In this document: positions 43,786 to 53,729 of the stretch, in pieces
How positions within the stretch are numbered: position 1 is the stretch's first letter
Layout of the letters: each line of letters starts with the position of its first letter
Assembly (NCBI RefSeq): GCF_048269565.1
Contig: NZ_JBLXIK010000002.1
Location: forward strand, 434,001 to 498,000
Direction: 5' to 3'
Length of the DNA: 64,000 nucleotides
Origin: Maricaulis sp048269565
GTDB taxonomy: Bacteria; Pseudomonadota; Alphaproteobacteria; Caulobacterales; Maricaulaceae
Made by a program: the position numbers and the translations under genes
The notes under the pieces: model-generated
Told to the model about the DNA's origin: nothing
The model's database searches: none
What the model saw: the letters and a program-made list of their open reading frames with translations, nothing else

Positions 43786-44016
43786 AGTAGTTCTCCGTGG
43801 TTACAGAACTACTTATGGCTACAGATGACGCATCTTCACGGTTTTCGCAAATAAATCGTAAGAAAATGCAGTTGCTTCGAAAATCGCAAGCCGCTGATAA
43901 GCTTGATCATTGCAATCAAAATTCGTGGTGCCGAAGCAATTTCGGCGACTTGCAGCGAAATGAGGGCGGTTTGTCCTATGATGACTGCATACCATCAATT
44001 CCCTGAGACAACGCCC

Positions 44017-44211
44017 ATGACCGAACGAATACTAATCACGACCGCCGAATTCTGTGAAACCTGCCGAATCTCCCGCAGCACGTTCTACCGCCTCCGGGCC
44101 AGCGACGCCGATTTTCCACAATGTGTTGAATATGGGGTCCGGTCCGTCCGGTACCGCCTAGTTGATGTCAACGGGTATATTGAATCGAAATTGCGTCCCG
44201 TCGCCGCTTAG
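44017..44211 (+). CDS. Second small AlpA-like DNA-binding protein
   Basis: The 64-residue protein has ITTAEFCETCRISRSTFYRL, then FPQCVEYGVRSVRYRLVDVNGYIES, the AlpA/MerR-like excisionase pattern. It converges with the integrase gene. ATG 44017 is used; a longer frame upstream has no family features. Confidence 0.78.
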   Translation: MTERILITTAEFCETCRISRSTFYRLRASDADFPQCVEYGVRSVRYRLVDVNGYIESKLRPVAA

Positions 44212-44220
44212 TCAGGTGGC

Positions 44221-45444
44221 CTATGCCTGATGTCCGGCGACTTCGGGCGCGGACTGCTTAGTGCAGTATTCATCATGCAGGGCATCCAGCTTGTCGGCGT
44301 ACCACTGCATCATCTCGGTTCGATCCCGAAGGTAATCGGCCGCATTGTAGGCGGCTCGGACTGAGTTGCCTTCGACGTGTGCCAACTGGGCTTCAATCCA
44401 ATCTGGTGCGAAATGGGCGTTGTTGAGTATGGTGGATGCCGTTGTTCTGAATCCGTGTGATGTATGGCGGTCCTTATAGCCAAGTCTCCAAAGGGCTTGG
44501 TTTAGCGTGTTCTCGCAGAGCGGCACTTCCTTGAAGGCTGATCGGAACACCCATGGTGATTCAGGGTTCAGCAGCTTGAGCTTTTCAATCAATATCAATG
44601 CCTGTCGCGAGAGTGGGACCACGTGGGGTCGCTTCTTCTTCATACGGTCCGCGGGAAGCGCCCACCGGGCATTCTGAAGGTCGATCTCTTCCCATCTTGC
44701 AAATCGCAATTCCCCGGGCCGCAGAAATGTCAAAGCGCACATTTCAAGTCCGTAGCGTGTCACGGCCTGTCCCGAGTATCGCCTACAGTCGAAGATCAAT
44801 TGACCGACCTCATCTGGTGCGGTGATCCCCGGGTGGTGTTCTGGACCATTCGTCGGAATGGCCTTCGGAATCTCTACCGCGACATTATTTTCGACCCTGC
44901 CGGTCGCGACAGCGTAGTTCAATACGTCAATAATGAACCGGGCAGTCCGCCGCGCCTTGTCGAAAGTCTGCTTGCGGGTGTGGACTTCGACGGCCAAGTG
45001 GGCGCTTCGGGCGGTTATCTTGGCAACTGGCGTCTTCCGAAATTCGGCGCCGGTCGCCTCGAGCGTCCAGCGGTATTTTGAAACAGTCGGTGGCTTCCGG
45101 CCATCGAGGATGCGTTTGTCAATGAACTCATTCGCGACAACCTCGAACGAGGAATGCTGTGTCTCTTCTGCCTGCCGCTTGCGTTCACGCTTCAGCGCCG
45201 CCGGGTCATCGCCGTTCGCTAGTTCCCTTTTCACTTCCTCGCGAAGTTCGCGAGCCTCTTTCAGGCTGACGGTCGGATATGGACCGAACGAGATCGTCCT
45301 TTGCTTGCCATGATATCGATAGGCCTTCTGCCAGAGTTTGCCGCCGGCCTTTGTAACGAGCAGGTACAGGCCGCCGCCATCGCGATGTTTTTTGGCAAAC
45401 CCTGTTGAGGACAGGTTCTTGATCTTTAAATCGTTCAGCAGCAT
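44221..45444 (-). CDS. int: Tyrosine integrase with DUF4102 N-terminus (P4-like)
   Basis: The 407-residue protein has the DUF4102 N-terminal domain (RDGGGLYLLVTKAGGKLW, then TISFGPYPTVSLKEAREL), a core-binding domain, and catalytic residues Arg (RPGELRFARWEEI), His-x2-Arg (TSHGFRTTAS) and Tyr (VRAAYNAADYLRDR). ATG 45444 gives the family-type start. It integrates the island at the tRNA-Thr 3' end directly next to it. Confidence 0.93.
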   Translation of the reverse strand: MLLNDLKIKNLSSTGFAKKHRDGGGLYLLVTKAGGKLWQKAYRYHGKQRTISFGPYPTVSLKEARELREEVKRELANGDDPAALKRERKRQAEETQHSSFEVVANEFIDKRILDGRKPPTVSKYRWTLEATGAEFRKTPVAKITARSAHLAVEVHTRKQTFDKARRTARFIIDVLNYAVATGRVENNVAVEIPKAIPTNGPEHHPGITAPDEVGQLIFDCRRYSGQAVTRYGLEMCALTFLRPGELRFARWEEIDLQNARWALPADRMKKKRPHVVPLSRQALILIEKLKLLNPESPWVFRSAFKEVPLCENTLNQALWRLGYKDRHTSHGFRTTASTILNNAHFAPDWIEAQLAHVEGNSVRAAYNAADYLRDRTEMMQWYADKLDALHDEYCTKQSAPEVAGHQA

Positions 45445-45615
45445 GCCGTCTCCGGTCTCAAAACACCAACACCAATACCAACAAAAATGTGGGATTGTGC
45501 GATGCGACATGGAGCGTCGTGGGACAAACTTCAAGCGGAATCCCAGAAAAAAATCATTTTTTCAGTGGGTTGTGGATCGGCAGGAAGTCTTCTGGGACTC
45601 TGTGACGAAAGGAAA

Positions 45616-45691
<76 letters not shown>

Positions 45692-45806
45692 TTACCTTGT
45701 GGCGTCCGGCCGGTTGTCTGGCAGGAGGCGGCGGAAACTAGCTTTGAACGGGCAAGCGGGCAAGCCCTTCGTCAGCGCGGCCTGCGCATGGCCGGATTGA
45801 GCCGGA

Positions 45807-46448
45807 TCAGCGCTTCAGCAGCGGCTGCGGCGCCAGGGCGACGCGTTCCACCACCGGCCGCGCCAGGGCGTCGAAATCGGGTGCGCCCATATTCTCGACG
45901 ACCAGATCGGCCGCCTCGCGCTGGGGCTCGACATACAGATCGTGCATCGGCCGCACAATCTGCTCGAATTGCTGTCGGGCGAAGGCCTCGGTGCGGCCGC
46001 GCTCGGCGACATCGCGCTGGATGCGCCGGGTCAGGCGGGTGGTGTCGCAGGCATCGACGAAAATCGTGAGGTCAAATTGCGCCGCCAGTTGCGGGCTGGC
46101 CAGAAGATGCAGGCCCTCGACGATCATGACGGCGGCCGGGGCGCGGGCGACCGTGGCACCGCAGCGGCAATGGGTGGTGAAATCGTATTGCGGTGCCTCG
46201 ACCATCCGGCCCTGACGCAGGGCGGCGAGATGGTCGGCCAAGAGGTCATGGTCCTTGGCGGCTGGCTCGTCGAAATTGAACTCTGACGCCGAAAAACCGG
46301 GCTGGTTGCCGGCGTCGACATAGTAATCATCCTCGGGGATGACATAGGCGTCATGCGCGGCGAAATGATCCGCCAGGGCTTGGGCGAGGCGGGTCTTGCC
46401 CGAGGCCGAGCCGCCGACAACGGCCAGGAGGAAGGGCGTCTGCGTCAC
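45807..46448 (-). CDS. udk: Uridine kinase family protein
   Basis: The 213-residue P-loop kinase has VVGGSASGKTRLA at residues 10-22, PEDDYYVDAG, FDEPAAKDHDLL and IVEGLHLLASP. It phosphorylates uridine/cytidine, or a related substrate such as pantothenate in distant relatives. It overlaps hemY by 4 nt and is the last gene of the haem cluster operon. Confidence 0.88.
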   Translation of the reverse strand: MTQTPFLLAVVGGSASGKTRLAQALADHFAAHDAYVIPEDDYYVDAGNQPGFSASEFNFDEPAAKDHDLLADHLAALRQGRMVEAPQYDFTTHCRCGATVARAPAAVMIVEGLHLLASPQLAAQFDLTIFVDACDTTRLTRRIQRDVAERGRTEAFARQQFEQIVRPMHDLYVEPQREAADLVVENMGAPDFDALARPVVERVALAPQPLLKR

Positions 46449-47914
46449 GCGGCCCGCCCCGAATCCTCGCCATCATCATCCACGCCCGGGTCGTCCGGCG
46501 GGCGCGGAGCTTCGAAATAGGCCGGCGCGGCCTTCGGTCCGCCCGTTGCGCCGCGCCGGTGCGGGGCTTCCACCAGCAGCGCCGTCTCCGGCACGGCCTC
46601 GGCATTGCGCTCATAGCGCTCATAGCGGGGATGGATCAGCCGGCCTTCATCCCCATAGATATAGACCATCCGCTTCCAGTCATCGCCGGTATAGGGGAAG
46701 GCGTTGCCGTCCGGGTCCATGTCTGACCAGTCGGCCTCGGTCGAGGCGTGGGCCGCGCGCGCCATCCAGCGGCGGGCCTGCTCGTCCTCGCCCTCGAGCC
46801 GGGCCAGCCGGGCGGCCAGCGCACACAGACGCGAGCTCGGCGTGCCGTCGTCGATCAGGGGCGCGATCAGGGTGCGTGCGGTGGCGGCGTCATTGTCTTC
46901 CAGCGCGACATCGATCAGCACCAGCTTGCTTTCGCGATGCTCCGGCTGCAGCGCTGCCAGCCCCTTGAGGCGCTCCAGCCGTTTGGCCCGGGTATCGGAC
47001 TTGCGCAGCTCCCGATAGGCGCGGGCAATGGCGGGGTGAGGCGCCAGCGTCCAGCAGGCCTCCAGCACGTCGGACGCCTTCTTGTACCGGCGCGCCGAGG
47101 TCAGCAGGCGCGAGGCGAGATTGGCGGCGGGGGCAAAGCCGGGTGCCGCACGGCAGGCCGCTTCGGCGAGATCGCGGGCACGGTCGGCATCACTCGCTTC
47201 GCAGCCGAGCGCGGAGGCTGTCAGCAAGACGGCGCGCCGGCGCTTGGAGATATTGGGCGCGATGTGCTTGCGCCGGTCGCCCTCGCCGAGCGTTTCCAGT
47301 GCCGCGTCCCAGCGACCCTGGGCGACTTGCGCCTCGAACAGCGCATCGAAGGCCCAGCGCGCGCCCTTGGCCTTGTCAAAAGCGTCGGCGGCGTGTTCGG
47401 CGGTGGCTTCCAGATCGCCGCGATCATGCGCCAGCTGGGTCAGGCCGCGGCGGGCGACGACGCGGGTGCGCGGGTCTTCCAGCAGGGCTTCATACTGGGT
47501 TTCGGCGCGTTCCGGATTGCCGGCCGCTTCGGCGGCACGCGCGGCGAGCAGGCGCGACAGGGCCGGCCTGTCGAGCAGGGCATCGGCACGCGCGGCCTGG
47601 CGCACAGCGGCCTCGCCATCGCCGGCGGCCGAAGCGATCAGCGCGCGTTCGAGTGCATCATAGCCTTGCTCGCGGCGGCGGCGCGACAGGAAGGTCTTCA
47701 CCTTGTCCGGCGAGGTCCACAACATGTAGATGCCCCACCACAGCACCAGCATCACGAAGGAGAAGAAGATGATCGCGCCGGCGGCGACGACGAAGGGCAT
47801 CTCCATCTGGGTGCCGAGAAACTCGAAACTGGCATGACCGGGATTGAGCGCGAGGAAGGCCCCCAGCGCCGCCGTCAGCAGCGCGACGGCAACGGCAATA
47901 ATCAGGCGAATCAT
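46445..47914 (-). CDS. hemY: HemY-type TPR membrane protein
   Basis: The 489-residue protein has two N-terminal membrane helices (about 3-25 and 40-65), then a region of TPR-like helical repeats (LLAARAAEAAGNPERAETQYEALLEDP). This is the proteobacterial HemY, found with hemC-hemD-hemX; its exact role in haem synthesis is unclear. It overlaps hemX and udk by 4 nt each. Confidence 0.9.
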   Translation of the reverse strand: MIRLIIAVAVALLTAALGAFLALNPGHASFEFLGTQMEMPFVVAAGAIIFFSFVMLVLWWGIYMLWTSPDKVKTFLSRRRREQGYDALERALIASAAGDGEAAVRQAARADALLDRPALSRLLAARAAEAAGNPERAETQYEALLEDPRTRVVARRGLTQLAHDRGDLEATAEHAADAFDKAKGARWAFDALFEAQVAQGRWDAALETLGEGDRRKHIAPNISKRRRAVLLTASALGCEASDADRARDLAEAACRAAPGFAPAANLASRLLTSARRYKKASDVLEACWTLAPHPAIARAYRELRKSDTRAKRLERLKGLAALQPEHRESKLVLIDVALEDNDAATARTLIAPLIDDGTPSSRLCALAARLARLEGEDEQARRWMARAAHASTEADWSDMDPDGNAFPYTGDDWKRMVYIYGDEGRLIHPRYERYERNAEAVPETALLVEAPHRRGATGGPKAAPAYFEAPRPPDDPGVDDDGEDSGRAA

Positions 47915-49200
47915 GACGGATCCTCCCCCTGGGCAGCGGCCGCGTCGGTCAGGGCCTGACGCAGGGAGACCAGACGCCGGTCGAGATCGAGCCGCGCCTG
48001 GGCGCCGATCAGCCAGTCGCGCGCGGCGGGCAGCGCCGTCTCGTCCAGCCGTTCGGTCAGGGCAACAGCGCCTTCAAGATCGCGCTGGGCGAGGCGGTTT
48101 TCCGCCAGGGCCGAGATCGCCATGGCGCCGGTCTCGCTGGTGCCCGGATCGGCCTGGCGCACTTCGATCAGGCCGAAGAATATCCGGCCCGGTCCCGCCG
48201 CGTCGCGGATTGCGTCGCCGGGATAATCGGCAGTGAGGTCTTCCAGGGTCGGCACGCCGGCGCGGGCATAGCTGGCCATCGCCGCCAGATCGGCATTGCC
48301 GCGCCAGAGCTGCGCCAGGGCGGCGCGTTCGGCCTCGAAACCTTCATGGGTGCCGGCGATGTCGCGAAGCGCGCTCAGCGCCAGGGCGCGGGCGGCGAGC
48401 TGGCGCGAAGCCTGGCCGGTGTCCGGTGCGGGGCTTGCTGCAGTGGTCGCAGCGGCTTCGGCCAGGGCGCGGGTCTCGGCGAGCGCGGTTTCGAGCTGGT
48501 CGATCCGCCTGGCGAGATCATCTATCCGGGGATCGGCGACCGGCTCGCCCGGCGTTGCGCCGAGATCCTGTGCCGTCTCCAGGGCGGCGATCCGTTCAGA
48601 CAGGTTTTGCAGCAGCATGGGGTCTGTCGCGGCCTGCGCGCCCTGGGCTGCCGTGTCGCCGGCCTCGCGGGCGAGTGTCGCGATGGTGGCGAGTTCCGCT
48701 TCGATCGCGTCGAGCCGGGTCGTCCATGCTTCGGCGGCGGCGGTATTCTCGGTTGGTGCAGCGGTCTCCAGCGCCGCAATGCGGGCTTCAACTGCGGTCA
48801 GGTCCGGTGCGGGGCCCGGTGCGGGCGTCGCGGCCTCGAGCGCATCAAGGCGGGCCGTGATTGCGGCAACAGGTTCGGCCAGCGCGGCCTCAACCGTCAA
48901 TGCAGGCGCTTCGCCCTCCAGCGATGCCAGGCGGGTCTCCAGTGTGGTGATGGCCTCAACCAGGGCTGCGCGCTCATTGGCCGCGCCGGTATCGACCGTG
49001 TTTTCGGCTGGAAGATAGCGGGCGCCGGCAAAGCCGAGGCCGCCCCCGGCGAGCGTCGCAATCAGGAACAGGATCGCCACTGTCGCGCCGCCAACGCCCT
49101 TGCGGCCGGCGCGCGGGCTGTCCGCTTCCGGCAAATCGCTGGCGGGTTCAAACTCGGCATCAACCGGTTCGGGGTCTGTATCTGGGTTGGGATCGGCCAT
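47911..49200 (-). CDS. HemX/mitofilin-like membrane protein
   Basis: The 429-residue protein has a short acidic N-terminus, one transmembrane helix (about 38-60) and a long Ala/Glu-rich coiled-coil region (many LETRLASLE-like repeats). A conserved C-terminal globular domain follows (LAALRD-like segments, AGPGRIFFGLIEVRQA). It is the alphaproteobacterial COG4223/mitofilin-like protein of haem loci, thought to shape membranes or hold haem enzymes. Confidence 0.85.
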   Translation of the reverse strand: MADPNPDTDPEPVDAEFEPASDLPEADSPRAGRKGVGGATVAILFLIATLAGGGLGFAGARYLPAENTVDTGAANERAALVEAITTLETRLASLEGEAPALTVEAALAEPVAAITARLDALEAATPAPGPAPDLTAVEARIAALETAAPTENTAAAEAWTTRLDAIEAELATIATLAREAGDTAAQGAQAATDPMLLQNLSERIAALETAQDLGATPGEPVADPRIDDLARRIDQLETALAETRALAEAAATTAASPAPDTGQASRQLAARALALSALRDIAGTHEGFEAERAALAQLWRGNADLAAMASYARAGVPTLEDLTADYPGDAIRDAAGPGRIFFGLIEVRQADPGTSETGAMAISALAENRLAQRDLEGAVALTERLDETALPAARDWLIGAQARLDLDRRLVSLRQALTDAAAAQGEDPS

Positions 49201-49233
49201 CTCTGCACGCGATTCAGCTAGGTTTGCCGCACC

Positions 49234-49971
49234 TTATGATGCGTTGCCCAGCGGCGCCAGTTCCATGGGATGAACCAGCAGGTCGAGCAGTGCATCCTCA
49301 TTGGGTTGCGGCGCCGGGACCAGCGCGGCAAGGCCTGCGTTTTCCAGTGGCTTCAAGGCATTGGCGCTGATGCCATAGGCCGTCACCGATTTCAGCCAGG
49401 GCTGCAGTCCGAATTTTCGCGCCAGTTCGAGAAAGGTCTTCGCACCGCGCCCCGAATGAATCAGGACCGCCACCGGAGCACCGCAGAGAATGGCGGCGAT
49501 GGCGTCTTCGCGCAGGGCGTCGACCGCAACGGCGCCATAGCCGATCGCCTCGCGTACCTTGAACCCCGCCGCCTTGAGCTCACCGGACAGATTGCCGGCA
49601 ATCTGGATGCCGCGCACATGCAGGATGGCGCCGTTTTCCGGTTTCAGTTTGCGCTTGATGAGACTGGCCAGATCCTTCACATCGCCATCGGCTGAATGGA
49701 CCTTGCGAAAACCGGCCTGACGGGCGTCCGAGGCCGTATTGCCGCCGACGGCGAAGACCGGCAGGTCGCGCTCGGGTCGCCGCGGCCCCCAGGCGCGAAC
49801 GCCATTGCCGCTGGTGAAGACGAGGGCCTGGACATCTGTGAGGTCAACATCGATGCGGGCGCGGAAATTGATGTCGAGCACCGGCGCGATGATCGGGTCG
49901 ATGCCGCGCTCGCGCAGCCCCTTTGCGGTGCGTTCGGCGCCGGGCCAGCCACGTGTGACCAGAACTGTCAT
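49234..49971 (-). CDS. hemD: Uroporphyrinogen-III synthase
   Basis: The 245-residue protein closes hydroxymethylbilane into uroporphyrinogen III. It has TVLVTRGWPGAERTAKGL and the segment QALVFTSGNGVRA characteristic of HemD. ATG 49971 overlaps hemC by 4 nt; the longer frame is a shadow. It lies between hemC and hemX. Confidence 0.9.
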   Translation of the reverse strand: MTVLVTRGWPGAERTAKGLRERGIDPIIAPVLDINFRARIDVDLTDVQALVFTSGNGVRAWGPRRPERDLPVFAVGGNTASDARQAGFRKVHSADGDVKDLASLIKRKLKPENGAILHVRGIQIAGNLSGELKAAGFKVREAIGYGAVAVDALREDAIAAILCGAPVAVLIHSGRGAKTFLELARKFGLQPWLKSVTAYGISANALKPLENAGLAALVPAPQPNEDALLDLLVHPMELAPLGNAS

Positions 49972-50933
49972 GCGCCGGCAAGCACGGCCGCGAGCTGATC
50001 GCCGGCCGCATCCCTGACCGTCTGGCCCATTTGCTGGCCTGCGGCTATGGCGCTGGTTCTGGTGGCTGTCTTCATGTCGAATCGCATCTGTTCCCGCCAA
50101 CGGAGCTGGCCATCAGGAGTCAAAACTTCGCCGCTGAAGTCCATTGATTCGATATTCACATGGGCCGCGATCGGGGTGCGGCAAGAGCCGTCAAGCCTTG
50201 CCAGGAAGGCGCGTTCGGCCAGGATGGCGAGCTCGGTTGCGCGGTGGTTGAGTGCCATCAACAGTTCGCGGGCGCGCTCGTCATCATCGCGAATCGCCAC
50301 GCCGACCGCGCCCTGGGCCGCGGCGGGGAGCATTTCCGACAGCGCCAGCGGTTCGGCTTTGGCTTCGTCGCGGCCGAGCCGGTTGAGGCCGGCGCGGGCG
50401 AGGAAAGTGGCGTAGACCTCACCGGAGGCGAGACGTCCGAGACGGGTATCGACATTGCCGCGCAGCACCACGACTTTCAGATCGGGCCGCTGGTATAGCG
50501 CCTGGGCCTGGCGCCGCAGGCTGGCGGTGCCGATCACCACGCCTTCTGGCAGATCGGCCAGCCGCGTTTCGCCGCCGCGCGCCAGCAGCATGTCGCGCGG
50601 GTCCTCGCGTTCCAGGATGGCACCGAGCTCAAGCCCGTCGGGCAATTCGGTCTGCACATCCTTCATCGAATGTACGGCAAAGGCGGCGCGGCGCTCGAAC
50701 AGGGCCTCGTCGATCTCCTTGGTGAACAGGCCCTTGCCGCCCGCCTCGATCAGGGCGCGGTCCTGGATCTGGTCGCCGGTGCTGACCAGGCCGAGGATCG
50801 GGAACACGATATCGCGCTGGCCATCCTCGACGCCGTGCAGGCGCGCCAGCCTGGCCTGGACGTCGCGGGCCTGGACAAGGGCGAGCGGAGAGCGCCGGGT
50901 GGCGATGGGCATGGGTTTGGACGGTAGCGGCAC
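49968..50933 (-). CDS. hemC: Hydroxymethylbilane synthase
   Basis: The 321-residue enzyme polymerises four porphobilinogen units. It has ATRRSPLALVQA, then KDVQTELPDGL, GTASLRRQAQ and the dipyrromethane-cofactor cysteine in LDGSCRTPI. It is the first gene of the haem operon and divergent from tsaD with only 36 nt between. ATG 50912 is a possible alternative start. Confidence 0.95.
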   Translation of the reverse strand: MPLPSKPMPIATRRSPLALVQARDVQARLARLHGVEDGQRDIVFPILGLVSTGDQIQDRALIEAGGKGLFTKEIDEALFERRAAFAVHSMKDVQTELPDGLELGAILEREDPRDMLLARGGETRLADLPEGVVIGTASLRRQAQALYQRPDLKVVVLRGNVDTRLGRLASGEVYATFLARAGLNRLGRDEAKAEPLALSEMLPAAAQGAVGVAIRDDDERARELLMALNHRATELAILAERAFLARLDGSCRTPIAAHVNIESMDFSGEVLTPDGQLRWREQMRFDMKTATRTSAIAAGQQMGQTVRDAAGDQLAAVLAGA

Positions 50934-50969
50934 GTTGCGGGATCCCGGCGGTAAGGTTATCGAACAGCC

Positions 50970-52103
50970 ATGGACTTAGCCTCGCCATCCCCCTTAGCGC
51001 AAGACGGCACGCTGACCGTGCTCGGGCTTGAATCGAGCTGTGACGAGACCGCAGCGGCCGTGCTGCGCCGATCAGCCACAGGCGAGATCGAGGTCCTGTC
51101 CGATCTCATCCTCGGCCAGACCGAGGCCCACGCCCCCTATGGCGGCGTCGTGCCCGAGATTGCGGCGCGCGCCCATGCCGAGGCGATGTCGGGGCTGGCC
51201 GAGCAGGCCCTGCAGCAGGCCGGGCTGACCCTGGCGCAAATTGACGGCATCGCGGCGACGTCGGGGCCGGGGCTGATCGGCGGCGTGATGGCGGCGCTGA
51301 TGACGGCCAAGGGGCTGGCGCTCGGCTCGGGCAAACCCCTGATCGCGGTCAATCATCTTGAAGGTCATGCGCTGTCGCCGCGCCTGAGCGAGACTCTGGA
51401 CTTCCCGTATTTGCTCCTGCTCGTCTCCGGCGGGCATACGCAATTGATCTGTGTGGAAGATTTCGGCGTCTACCGGCGGATGGGATCGACGCTGGACGAT
51501 GCCGCCGGTGAGGCGTTCGACAAGACCGCCAAAGTGATGGGGCTGGGCTTTCCCGGCGGGCCGGCGCTGGAGCGCTGTGCGGCCAATGGTAATGCCAAAC
51601 GCTTCGACCTGCCCAACCCGCTTAAGGGCCGTCCCGGCTGCGATTTTTCCTTTGCCGGCCTCAAGACGGCGGCACGTCAGATCTGGGACGGGTTCGACAA
51701 TCCGAACGATCAGGACCGCGCCGACCTTGCCGCCTCGGTGCAGACGGCGATCGCGCAGACCCTGGCGACACGCTCGCGCCGGGCGATGCGCGAATTTGCC
51801 TCTGATCATCCTTCCCTTGCACGCCCGCTACCCTTCATTGTCGCCGGGGGTGTCGCTGCGAATCAGACCGTGCGCCGTCTGCTGGAGAGCGCGGCGCGCG
51901 AGGAAGGTTTCCGTCTGGTCGCACCGCCGATGCGCTGGTGCACCGACAATGCCGCGATGATCGCCCTGGCCGGTCTGGAGCATCTCGCGCGCGGTGAAAT
52001 CGACGGACTCGATGCGCCCGCACGGGCGCGCTGGCCTTTGGACGCACTCTCGGCCAGATTGGACCCTGTGATCGGCTCGGGACGAAAAGGACCAAAGGCG
52101 TGA
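50970..52103 (+). CDS. tsaD: tRNA t6A modification enzyme TsaD
   Basis: The 377-residue protein is needed for threonylcarbamoyladenosine at position 37 of tRNAs reading ANN codons. It has GLESSCDETAAAV, NHLEGHALSPRL (metal-binding His-x4-His) and VAGGVAANQTVR. The first gene of a four-gene set with overlapping stops and starts. Confidence 0.96.
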   Translation: MDLASPSPLAQDGTLTVLGLESSCDETAAAVLRRSATGEIEVLSDLILGQTEAHAPYGGVVPEIAARAHAEAMSGLAEQALQQAGLTLAQIDGIAATSGPGLIGGVMAALMTAKGLALGSGKPLIAVNHLEGHALSPRLSETLDFPYLLLLVSGGHTQLICVEDFGVYRRMGSTLDDAAGEAFDKTAKVMGLGFPGGPALERCAANGNAKRFDLPNPLKGRPGCDFSFAGLKTAARQIWDGFDNPNDQDRADLAASVQTAIAQTLATRSRRAMREFASDHPSLARPLPFIVAGGVAANQTVRRLLESAAREEGFRLVAPPMRWCTDNAAMIALAGLEHLARGEIDGLDAPARARWPLDALSARLDPVIGSGRKGPKA

Positions 52104-53101
52104 CGGATTTTCAGACGATTGGCGTAATCGGGGCCGGTGCCTGGGGCACGGCGCTGGCACAGACGGCGGCCAAGGCCGGCCGCGATGTCTTGCTCTGGTC
52201 CTTCGAACAGGACGTCGCCGATGTGATCAATAACCAGCACGAGAACAGGATCTTTCTGCCCGGCGTGGCGCTGGAGCCGAATATCGCTGCCGTCACCGCG
52301 ATGGCCGATCTCGATGTCTGCGACGCGGTTCTGGCCGTGGCACCGGCGCAGCATTTGCGCGCGACGCTGGAAAAATTCGCCCCCTTCGCCAAGCGCGGCC
52401 TGCCGATCATCCTGTGCGCCAAGGGGATTGAGCAATCGAGCCTGTCGATGATGACCCAGGTGCTGGCCGAGACCATTCCCTCCGCCATCCCCGCCGTCCT
52501 GTCGGGTCCGAGCTTTGCCATCGATACCGCCCAGGGCCTGCCGACGGCTGTGACCCTGGCCTGCAAGGACGAGACAACCGGCGCGGCCCTGATCGAGGCG
52601 CTCGGCACGACGCGGTTCCGCCCCTATCTCGCGACCGACCTCATCGGCGCGGAAATCGGCGGCGCGGTGAAGAATGTGCTGGCGATCGGTTGCGGCATTG
52701 TCGAAGGACGCGGGCTGGGCAAGTCGGCGCATGCGGCGCTGATCTCGCGCGGCTTTGCCGAGATGACGCGGCTGGCGCTGGCGCTGGGCGCGAAACGGGA
52801 AACCCTCGCCGGACTGTGCGGGCTGGGCGATCTGGTGTTGACCTGTTCCTCGCCGCAATCGCGCAATATGTCCTGCGGCCTGGCGCTGGGGCGCGGCGTG
52901 CATCTGGACGATATTCTCGGCAGCCGCCGCTCGGTCACCGAAGGTGTGGCCAGTGCGCCGGCAGTCGTTGCGCTGGCGAAACGAGAGGGCGTCGAGATGC
53001 CGATCTGCGAGGCCGTTGACGATATTCTCGCCGGCCGCACCAGCGTCGAAAACGCCATCGAAACCCTGCTCGCCCGTCCCTTCACGCTGGAATCCGCCTG
53101 A
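52100..53101 (+). CDS. gpsA: Glycerol-3-phosphate dehydrogenase (NAD(P)+)
   Basis: The 333-residue protein makes sn-glycerol-3-phosphate for phospholipids. It has GAGAWGTALAQTA at the start and GGAVKNVLAIGCGIVEG and GLGDLVLTCSS in the C-terminal part. A GTG start at 52100 overlaps the tsaD stop. Confidence 0.95.
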   Translation: MTDFQTIGVIGAGAWGTALAQTAAKAGRDVLLWSFEQDVADVINNQHENRIFLPGVALEPNIAAVTAMADLDVCDAVLAVAPAQHLRATLEKFAPFAKRGLPIILCAKGIEQSSLSMMTQVLAETIPSAIPAVLSGPSFAIDTAQGLPTAVTLACKDETTGAALIEALGTTRFRPYLATDLIGAEIGGAVKNVLAIGCGIVEGRGLGKSAHAALISRGFAEMTRLALALGAKRETLAGLCGLGDLVLTCSSPQSRNMSCGLALGRGVHLDDILGSRRSVTEGVASAPAVVALAKREGVEMPICEAVDDILAGRTSVENAIETLLARPFTLESA

Positions 53102-53397
53102 TGCTCTTCATGGTCCACGCTACCGACAAACCCGGCGCGCTCGATATCCGCCTCGCCAACCGCCCGGCCCACCTCGACTGGCTGACCGCCGCCGGCGCCG
53201 CCATCAAGGCCGCCGGTCCCTGGCTCGGCAGTGACGACAAGCCGGCCGGCTCGCTCCTGATCGTCGAGATGGCGGATCGCACCGCGCTCGATGCCTGGCT
53301 GGCCACCGATCCCTATGCCATCGCCGGCCTGTTCCAATCGGTTGAGGCCGCGCCCTATAAATGGGTGTTCAACCCGCCGGCCGATCTCGCTCCATGA
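53101..53397 (+). CDS. YciI-like protein
   Basis: The 98-residue single-domain protein (MVHATDKPGALDIRLANRPAHL, then LLIVEMADRTALDAWLATDPY) fits the YciI family. The ferredoxin-like fold has no settled reaction. It is coupled to gpsA (TGATG) and to the Rieske gene (ATGA). Confidence 0.88.
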   Translation: MLFMVHATDKPGALDIRLANRPAHLDWLTAAGAAIKAAGPWLGSDDKPAGSLLIVEMADRTALDAWLATDPYAIAGLFQSVEAAPYKWVFNPPADLAP

Positions 53398-53729
53398 GCG
53401 GTTTGCCGAAACCCGGCACCGTCCTCGGCCGCCTGGGCGACCTGCCCGACCCCGGCGCCCGTGCCTCGAGCTGGAATGACGGCGCCGTCATCCTGGTCCG
53501 CCGCGGCGACACCGTCACCGCCTTCCTCAACACCTGCCCCCACGCCCAGCGCCCCCTCAACCTGCCCGGCGGCAAGGTGATGCTGCACGAGGGCCAATTC
53601 ATCGTCTGTCCGGTGCACGGGGCGAGTTTTGGCGCCAGCGATGGTGTTTGTGTCGGTGGACCGGCTGCGGGCTATGGCCTGACGGGGGTTGGGGTTGAGG
53701 TGGTCGGGGGCGAGGTAAGGGTGGTTTAG
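53394..53729 (+). CDS. Rieske [2Fe-2S] domain protein
   Basis: The 111-residue protein has the two cluster motifs NTCPHAQRPL (Cys-x-His) and FIVCPVHGASFG (Cys-x2-His). It could be a soluble electron carrier or a nitrite reductase small subunit-like protein; the partner is unknown. It ends the tsaD operon. Confidence 0.88.
   Translation: MSGLPKPGTVLGRLGDLPDPGARASSWNDGAVILVRRGDTVTAFLNTCPHAQRPLNLPGGKVMLHEGQFIVCPVHGASFGASDGVCVGGPAAGYGLTGVGVEVVGGEVRVV

Noticed and set aside
46748..47959. 403-residue plus-strand frame opposite hemY
   Set aside because: A shadow frame; hemY has membrane helices, TPR-like repeats and operon overlaps.
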